Shown here: positions 5,893 to 8,475 of the stretch, in pieces
Layout: every line of letters starts with the position of its first letter
Numbering within the stretch: the first letter of the stretch is position 1
Assembly (NCBI GenBank): GCA_002403785.1
Contig: DHIM01000357.1
Span: 1 to 8,475 of the forward strand
Source: Clostridium sp. UBA4746
GTDB lineage: Bacteria > Bacillota > Clostridia > Clostridiales > Clostridiaceae
DNA: 8,475 nt
Direction of reading: 5' to 3'
The notes under the pieces: generated by a model
The model's database searches: none
Seen by the model: only the letters and a program-made list of their open reading frames with translations
Told to the model about the DNA's origin: nothing
Position numbers and translations under genes: made by a program

Positions 5893-6453
5893 CTATTTTG
5901 ACCTTTTATATTCATCTACCAATTTATAAAAAGTATTCCTTTTGAGTTTCAATAATTCCATGGCGCTTGTTCCTGTTATTTCTCTCTCCTTATACTTACC
6001 ATAAATTTCTTCCCAATTTAAAGGGTAAGTAATTTTTTTACGTCCTTTATACTTACCTTTCACTTTTGCGGTGGCAATGCCTTCTTTTTGACGTTCAAAT
6101 AAAGTAGCCCTTAGAAACTCCTTAATTGACTTAATCATTGTAAACATAAGTTTACCTGTTGCAGTACTTGTATCTAAATTTTCATTAATACATATCAAAT
6201 TAATTCCTTTACTTTCTAACTGTTCGCCTATAGTCAACAACTCATTGATTGACCTTGCAAGGTTGGTAAAATCCCACACATAAATTGTATCTCCACACCT
6301 TATAAAGTCCAACATTGCATTTAATTGAGGGCGAATTTCTGATGCATTTGATTTTTCATTGAACCATTTTTCTATGTTGTAATTTTTAAGTTCTGTAAAT
6401 TGTCTATCGTCATTCTGCTGATTTGAACTCACTTGAGAATAAGCAATGTTCAT
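5893..6453 (-). CDS. Serine recombinase (resolvase/invertase family) with altered active site
   Basis: The 186-residue product has the length and order of a small resolvase: catalytic domain 1-125 and a C-terminal helix-turn-helix (about 157-183, ITGTSAMELLKLKRNTFYKL). IRPQLNAMLDFIRCGDTIYVW, DTSTATGKLM and KGKYKGRKK are family segments. The nucleophile Ser9 (SQVSS) and Arg41 and Arg67 are kept, but two residues needed for catalysis differ. The Arg of the usual Y-R-V-S motif is Gln7 (codon CAA), and the Arg before LARS is Asn64 (DFTNLARS where relatives have SFSRLARS). Glu of the usual EFER in helix E is Leu114. The gene is otherwise intact, so selection may have kept DNA binding or dimer formation while cleavage was lost. 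AGGGG eight to nine bases upstream supports the start. No inverted-repeat transposon ends were recognised nearby. Confidence 0.9.
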   Translation of the reverse strand: MNIAYSQVSSNQQNDDRQFTELKNYNIEKWFNEKSNASEIRPQLNAMLDFIRCGDTIYVWDFTNLARSINELLTIGEQLESKGINLICINENLDTSTATGKLMFTMIKSIKEFLRATLFERQKEGIATAKVKGKYKGRKKITYPLNWEEIYGKYKEREITGTSAMELLKLKRNTFYKLVDEYKRSK

Positions 6454-6546
6454 ATAAACAACCCCTTTTATTATATTTACCTTATATTCGTCATACTATT
6501 TACTACATATTAACATATTTTCCGTTTAAAGTATACTATCAAAAAC

Positions 6547-6634
6547 AACTGTTTGTTGTTTTTATAGACAATTACAAACAAACAGTTTTAGATAATATAC
6601 AACTTGTTTTTCTGTGATATAGTCTAAACAAACA
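6547..6634. repeat. AACAAACA repeat cluster upstream of the serine recombinase
   Basis: AACTGTTTGTT at 6547-6557 is inverted exactly at 6577-6587, and the 9-mer AAACAAACA occurs at 6576-6584 and again at 6626-6634, 50 bases apart (close to five helical turns). Spaced inverted and direct copies of one short word are what a resolvase-type protein or a repressor would bind as accessory sites. Low sequence complexity means chance cannot be excluded. Confidence 0.5.
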
Positions 6635-6655
6635 ATAGTTCAAATAAAGAAAAAA

Positions 6656-6688
6656 GTAATAATGTCGAATTTATTTCGACATTATTAC
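6656..6688. repeat. Perfect 14-bp-arm palindrome sharing its arm with 2409-2446
   Basis: Arms 6656-6669 (GTAATAATGTCGAA) and 6675-6688 are perfectly complementary around the five-base centre TTTAT. The 11 bases TAATAATGTCG are the same as in the palindrome in front of the tyrosine recombinase, while the inner bases and the spacer length differ. There is no T-run after either arm, so a terminator is unlikely. It lies about 200 bases upstream of the serine recombinase and 155 bases upstream of the small plus-strand gene. Confidence 0.75.
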
Positions 6689-6774
6689 CTTAAATACGGA
6701 TAAAATAGAATATTGTAATGTAAAATTTTTAAACATCCATAAATACACCAATTTTTATTAACTATGTTTTTTAA

Positions 6775-6780
6775 TATAAT
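6775..6780 (+). promoter_or_regulatory. Candidate -10 element for the small Asn/Asp-rich protein gene
   Basis: A perfect TATAAT lies 63 bases before the start codon. The -35 position holds only TTTTTA, so the promoter is weak or needs help. The leader would contain a 7-bp imperfect palindrome (TGCACTG at 6795-6801 with CAGTGTA at 6810-6816), which could be an operator or a small RNA hairpin upstream of the ribosome site. Confidence 0.4.
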
Positions 6781-6843
6781 GGGTATACTATTAATGCACT
6801 GAATAAATACAGTGTAATTTCTATATTGAAAAGGAGAATGATT

Positions 6844-7068
6844 ATGAATAAACGTAATTTAGAGGAAACAAAAAAGAGAAATGGTATTTCAAATGATGAT
6901 AATATAAATACAATCGCTAATGATGCTGAATCAAAAGTATCAGGACAATTAACTAATGACTTTACTGACTTTACTGACAAAAAAAACACTGATAGTCTTA
7001 CAAACGCTGATGTAGATAATTTAGCTATTATGAATGATGATCCTGAATCAAAAACAGCAGGAAAATAA
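6844..7068 (+). CDS. Small hydrophilic Asn/Asp-rich protein of unknown function
   Basis: I do not recognise the family. The 74-residue product has no hydrophobic segment, no Cys or Trp, and is rich in Asn, Asp, Thr and Lys, so it is probably soluble and largely disordered. It contains a repeated motif: NDAESKVSGQ near residues 27-36 and NDDPESKTAGK at the C-terminus, a shared D-x-E-S-K-x-x-G. A short DNA repeat in the middle encodes DFTDFTD. The start at 6844 is set by AAGGAG seven bases upstream; the in-frame ATG at 6838 is too close to that site and the one at 6826 lies before it. The strong ribosome site and conserved-looking repeat suggest a real gene. A 12-bp hairpin follows the stop. 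It converges on the coiled-coil gene. A spore or stress role is possible but unsupported. Confidence 0.7.
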   Translation: MNKRNLEETKKRNGISNDDNINTIANDAESKVSGQLTNDFTDFTDKKNTDSLTNADVDNLAIMNDDPESKTAGK

Positions 7069-7107
7069 AATAATTAATATGTTCCAAAAATAAACATCTA
7101 CTCAAGT

Positions 7108-7140
7108 TGCATAAACCATGATATATTTATGGTTTATGCA
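7108..7140. terminator. 12-bp hairpin between convergent genes, possible terminator
   Basis: Perfect arms TGCATAAACCAT (7108-7119) and 7129-7140 enclose a nine-base loop, 39 bases after the stop of the small plus-strand gene and 112 bases after the stop of the minus-strand coiled-coil gene. There is no T-run on either strand, so intrinsic termination would be weak; it may instead stabilise the 3' end of the RNA. Confidence 0.45.
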
Positions 7141-7252
7141 TTATTGGTAGATTTACATTTAGGAATTGAGGTCTTGTAGTATTTGAAGACTACCATCCAA
7201 AATTAGAGGCTTTATATGCTCCATATTTAATGAATTTGATATTAGAATCTCT

Positions 7253-8140
7253 TTATTTCTTTTCAACAACAATAGGCTCAGTTTGATTTTTATCTATTTC
7301 CAAAATCATATTTTTAAATTTCTCAGTTGTTTCCTCTCTTTCTTTTAATAATTTATTAACTTTATCATTAAAGTTTTCGTGTAATTCTTGTATTCTTAAT
7401 TGTTGCTGCTCCTTTAATTTTAAAATTTCTTTGTCCATTTGAAAGCTTCTTTTCTCCCCTTCCAGTGCAACATCTTTTTTAGAATTAGTTTCAATTTCAT
7501 CTATTTTATTTTTATTAACTTCAGTTAACTCACTTATCTGTGTTATTAACCTATCTGCTTCATCTTTTTTACTTAACAAGTTATTCTTAAGTTGCAGATT
7601 CTCATTTACTGAATTATCAAGGTCTGTTTTAAGTTTCAAAATTTCTTCTTTGTATTTAATATATTTTTCATTTGCTTCAGTTATTTTTAAAATCTTTTCT
7701 TCCTGCATGTTATTAAGGGTTTTCAAGCTATAAATATTTTCTTTCAATTCACTATTTATATGTTTTGCATCAGATAGATCTTTTCCCAGTACAGTTATTT
7801 TTTTGTTATCTTCTTTTAATGATGTACTTTCTTCTTTTAGTTTTAGAGCTTCGGTGTCCTTATCTATTAATTCATGTCTATGAATATTTTTTACTTCTAA
7901 GGCTTTAGTGTTATTTCTATCTACTATGTTTATGTATATATCAGCCATTCTACTAGTTATTTTTTGTAATTCTTTTATATCTTCAGACATATTACTGTCT
8001 TCTTCTCTTGCTCTATTTAGTTCATAGTATTTAACTACTTGCTCCATCAATTCCTTATTGTTTATTCCTTCACTCTGCGCTAATTCATTGAACTTTTGTT
8101 TTAGTTCATCACTTATTCTTACGCTTAATATTGCATCCAT
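7253..8140 (-). CDS. Ribbon-helix-helix plus long coiled-coil protein, putative DNA-binding
   Basis: No named family is recognised. Residues 1-45 read as a ribbon-helix-helix (Arc/CopG-like) DNA-binding fold: strand ILSVRIS (4-10), helix DELKQKFNELAQSEG, turn at Gly-Ile-Asn, and helix NKELMEQVVKYYELN. From about residue 55 to 285 the chain is almost all charged heptads (Lys, Glu, Leu, Asn) with no proline until the last residues, indicating a long coiled coil. There is no signal peptide or membrane segment. The overall plan recalls plasmid KfrA-type proteins, which join a DNA-binding head to a long coiled coil, although KfrA uses a different head. A role in DNA organisation, partition or repression is inference. 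The ATG at 8140 follows AGAGGA by about ten bases. The upstream region holds a cluster of palindromic and repeated motifs that may be its binding sites. No ParA- or ParM-like partner is in the window. Confidence 0.85.
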   Translation of the reverse strand: MDAILSVRISDELKQKFNELAQSEGINNKELMEQVVKYYELNRAREEDSNMSEDIKELQKITSRMADIYINIVDRNNTKALEVKNIHRHELIDKDTEALKLKEESTSLKEDNKKITVLGKDLSDAKHINSELKENIYSLKTLNNMQEEKILKITEANEKYIKYKEEILKLKTDLDNSVNENLQLKNNLLSKKDEADRLITQISELTEVNKNKIDEIETNSKKDVALEGEKRSFQMDKEILKLKEQQQLRIQELHENFNDKVNKLLKEREETTEKFKNMILEIDKNQTEPIVVEKK

Positions 8141-8475
8141 TACGTACTTCCTCTCTTAATTCAGTATTTTCTATAATTGATAGTACTAATTCCACTATTT
8201 TCATAATTAAATATTATTTATTTCTTGAACTTAGTTATGACTTGTTAAAACTATTGCTATAAACATAATAACATCTAGAATACTGGTTTTAAACAATCTT
8301 TTTTATTGATTTATTTGCAACTATAACTAAAACATTTCATATTTGATAAAATATAAGATGTAAACATACGTATACTTAAGTAAACACAACACTAAATCAT
8401 GTATACTTAATGTTTACTTTATGAGTATATCATAAAACATTAAAAAATACATATAAAATCAGTGATAAAGCGTGA
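8141..8475. other. 335-bp region upstream of the coiled-coil gene, no gene seen
   Basis: Both strands are full of stops and no small gene is convincing. The left 190 bases are plain AT-rich DNA that would form the leader of the coiled-coil gene. The right part holds a repeat cluster (8359-8419) and a possible minus-strand promoter, TTTACA (8359-8364) with TATGAA (8336-8341) at 17 bases. A divergent plus-strand gene may begin beyond the window edge, but none is visible. Confidence 0.6.
8359..8419. repeat. Cluster of GTAAACA / GTATACTTAA repeats, candidate operator or centromere-like site
   Basis: GTATACTTAA occurs exactly at 8370-8379 and 8401-8410, start to start 31 bases (about three helical turns). 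GTAAACA occurs at 8360-8366 and 8380-8386, and inverted (TGTTTAC) at 8411-8417; AAGTAAACA (8378-8386) is inverted exactly as TGTTTACTT (8411-8419). Short palindromes ATACGTAT (8366-8373), GTATAC (twice) and ACTTAAGT (8374-8381) are interleaved. Such helically phased repeats are typical of sites bound cooperatively by ribbon-helix-helix dimers, and the adjacent gene encodes such a domain. They overlap the -35 of the candidate promoter, so autorepression is plausible. Confidence 0.6.

Larger units (their letters stand above)
6454..6843. other. 390-bp intergenic region between divergent genes, rich in inverted repeats
   Basis: No convincing gene is seen. From left to right it holds: a weak minus-strand promoter for the recombinase (TTGATA 6537-6542, poor -10 AATATG 6514-6519); a 9-bp hairpin with arms AAAAACAAC and GTTGTTTTT (6541-6563); an 11-bp inverted repeat AACTGTTTGTT (6547-6557 and 6577-6587); direct repeats of AAACAAACA (6576-6584 and 6626-6634); the 14-bp-arm palindrome at 6656-6688; a plus-strand TATAAT at 6775-6780; and a 7-bp imperfect palindrome at 6795-6816. 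GTATACTAT occurs at 6531-6539 and again at 6783-6791, close to both gene starts. This much symmetry suggests a regulatory or recombination region. Confidence 0.6.

Noticed and set aside
6423..6617. Plus-strand open frame of 64 codons (rich in Tyr and Ile)
   Set aside because: It overlaps the recombinase start and the repeat region, has no ribosome site, and reads like AT-rich noise.
8341..8430. Plasmid replication iterons
   Set aside because: Only two full copies of the longest repeat, no replication initiator gene in the window, and the left flank is chromosomal housekeeping DNA; an operator or binding cluster is more likely.
5893..8475. Insertion sequence or IS607-type transposon around the serine recombinase
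   Set aside because: No TnpB partner, no terminal repeats or target duplication seen, and the active site is altered.

Overview
The window looks like chromosomal DNA from a low-GC Firmicute, most likely a Clostridium sensu stricto. The DNA is strongly AT-rich, codons favour A/T, nearly every gene has a purine-rich Shine-Dalgarno site, and the protein types (LexA, a PurB with the GSSAMxYKRNP loop, a DUF378/YuzA membrane protein, an alkyltransferase-like protein) fit that group. The genus is inferred from protein resemblance; no species is claimed.

Layout. Positions 1-1390: lexA (minus strand) and a divergent gene for a small Cys-rich acidic protein (plus strand). The lexA promoter contains a LexA box, and the Cys-rich gene ends at a strong terminator. 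Positions 1389-4155: a complete XerC/D-like tyrosine recombinase and purB, both on the minus strand and separated by a terminator. A 16-bp-arm palindrome sits in front of the recombinase and a PurBox-like site in front of purB. Positions 4307-4593: a two-helix DUF378 membrane protein on the plus strand, converging on a shared terminator. Positions 4605-5795: three small minus-strand genes, namely an alkyltransferase-like DNA-damage sensor, a Nudix gene that has lost its catalytic middle, and a PAT/MnaT-type GNAT acetyltransferase. Positions 5893-8475 look accessory: a serine recombinase with altered active-site residues, a 390-bp intergenic region rich in inverted repeats, a small Asn/Asp-rich protein, and a ribbon-helix-helix plus coiled-coil protein preceded by a cluster of palindromic and repeated motifs.

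How the genes fit together. The left half combines SOS control (LexA), purine synthesis (PurB) and a chromosomally placed Xer-like recombinase, each under its own promoter. The 4.6-6.45 kb minus-strand genes could be read as one transcript ending at the 4562-4593 hairpin, but they do not form an obvious pathway. The most unusual content is at the right: a probably non-catalytic resolvase-type DNA-binding protein, a possible DNA-binding coiled-coil protein with its own candidate site array, and two palindromes about 4.2 kb apart (2409-2446 and 6656-6688) that share the same 11-bp arm. No rRNA, tRNA, CRISPR array, complete insertion sequence or known riboswitch was recognised.
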